Assembly: GCA_035542755.1 (NCBI GenBank)
Contig: DATKKU010000003.1
Span: forward strand, 1-12,599
Reading direction: 5' to 3'
Length of the DNA: 12,599 nucleotides
Source: RYN-425 sp035542755
GTDB taxonomy: Bacteria > Patescibacteriota > Saccharimonadia > Saccharimonadales > UBA10212
How positions within the stretch are numbered: position 1 is the first letter of the stretch; every line of letters begins with the position of its first letter. Position numbers and translations under genes: made by a program. Of this stretch, positions 12,311-12,599 are shown one piece after another. The notes below the pieces were generated by a model that made no database searches, had not been told where the DNA came from, and saw only the letters and a program-made list of their open reading frames with translations.

Positions 12311-12599
12311 ATGGATGTAATCTTTATTCTTTGGCTGCGCCAAATGAAGCGTTACGTGCGCAGCCGCTCACGCGTAGCTGGCGCCATTGGCCAGCCCATC
12401 CTATTTTTGCTGGCGCTAGGTTACGGCATCGGCTCGGTTTATAAGCGCGCCGGCGAGGGTAACTACATAGAGTTTTTGGTACCCGGAATTATTGTGCAGA
12501 CCTTGCTGTTTTCCGGAGTTTTTTGGGGCATTCAGATTCTATTTGATAAACGCTTTGGCTTTCTAAAAGAAATGCTAGTGGCGCCGGTTAGCCGGCTTA
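12311..12599 (+). CDS. ABC-2 type exporter permease (partial, 5' end)
   Basis: The first 96 residues of a membrane permease, truncated by the window edge. An amphipathic N-terminus (MDVIFILWLRQMKRYVRSRS) leads into a first membrane segment (PILFLLALGYGIGSV). Then come YIEFLVPGIIVQTLLFSG, a hallmark of the DrrB/NodJ ABC-2 family, and FGFLKEMLVAPVSR, the typical PxSR cytoplasmic motif. It partners the upstream ATPase. GGAG lies 10 nt before the ATG, with the TCTAACGGG motif between them. Confidence 0.88.
   Translation, partial: MDVIFILWLRQMKRYVRSRSRVAGAIGQPILFLLALGYGIGSVYKRAGEGNYIEFLVPGIIVQTLLFSGVFWGIQILFDKRFGFLKEMLVAPVSRL

Overview
This window carries a complete F1Fo ATP synthase operon on the minus strand (atpB-E-F-H-A-G-D-C, about 9911 down to 3466). 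It is flanked by a plus-strand OpgC-like membrane protein gene, a minus-strand DHA2-type drug exporter, a small SHOCT-domain gene, a plus-strand zwf (glucose-6-phosphate dehydrogenase), and a plus-strand ABC export ATPase followed by the start of its permease. The organism is most likely a bacterium of the Candidate Phyla Radiation (Patescibacteria), with Saccharibacteria as the best guess. The grounds are compact proteins (a delta subunit of only 130 residues, a 446-residue G6PD), tight gene packing, and an atp operon without atpI. UGA is used as an ordinary stop (atpF, atpH and atpG all end in it), so the UGA-glycine code of Gracilibacteria/Absconditabacteria is excluded. This assignment is inference from sequence character; no database search was run.

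Layout: 100-333 SHOCT protein (+), whose stop overlaps the stop of the convergent MFS exporter (330-1922, -). The 330-bp gap 1923-2252 holds two divergent promoters, a dyad and a four-hairpin leader for the exporter ending in an intrinsic terminator. The OpgC-like gene (2253-3455, +) converges on atpC with only 10 bp between stops. The atp operon fills 3466-9911 and reads from a promoter near 9996-10004. zwf (10076-11416), an ABC ATPase (11426-12232) and an ABC-2 permease (12311 to the window edge) follow on the plus strand.

The most unusual structure lies at the atpF/atpH junction. A 104-bp segment (8180-8283) has perfect 11-bp terminal inverted repeats and is flanked by perfect 6-bp direct repeats, as expected for a small non-autonomous transposable element (MITE-like). 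Removing the segment and one repeat copy restores a classical ATGA stop/start overlap between atpF and atpH. The insertion therefore regenerated both the atpF stop and the atpH start. It also carries a Shine-Dalgarno-like GAGG 10 nt before the atpH start, and a 37-codon frame that joins both neighbours by ATGA overlaps. A weaker, similar structure (12238-12310) sits at the ABC ATPase/permease junction, with the same TCTAACGGG immediately before the ATG, an SD-like GGAG at the same 10-nt distance, and near-identical flanking hexamers. Other points of interest are a probable transcription attenuator ahead of the exporter and three plus-strand genes with a -10 box so close to the ATG that their mRNAs may be leaderless.
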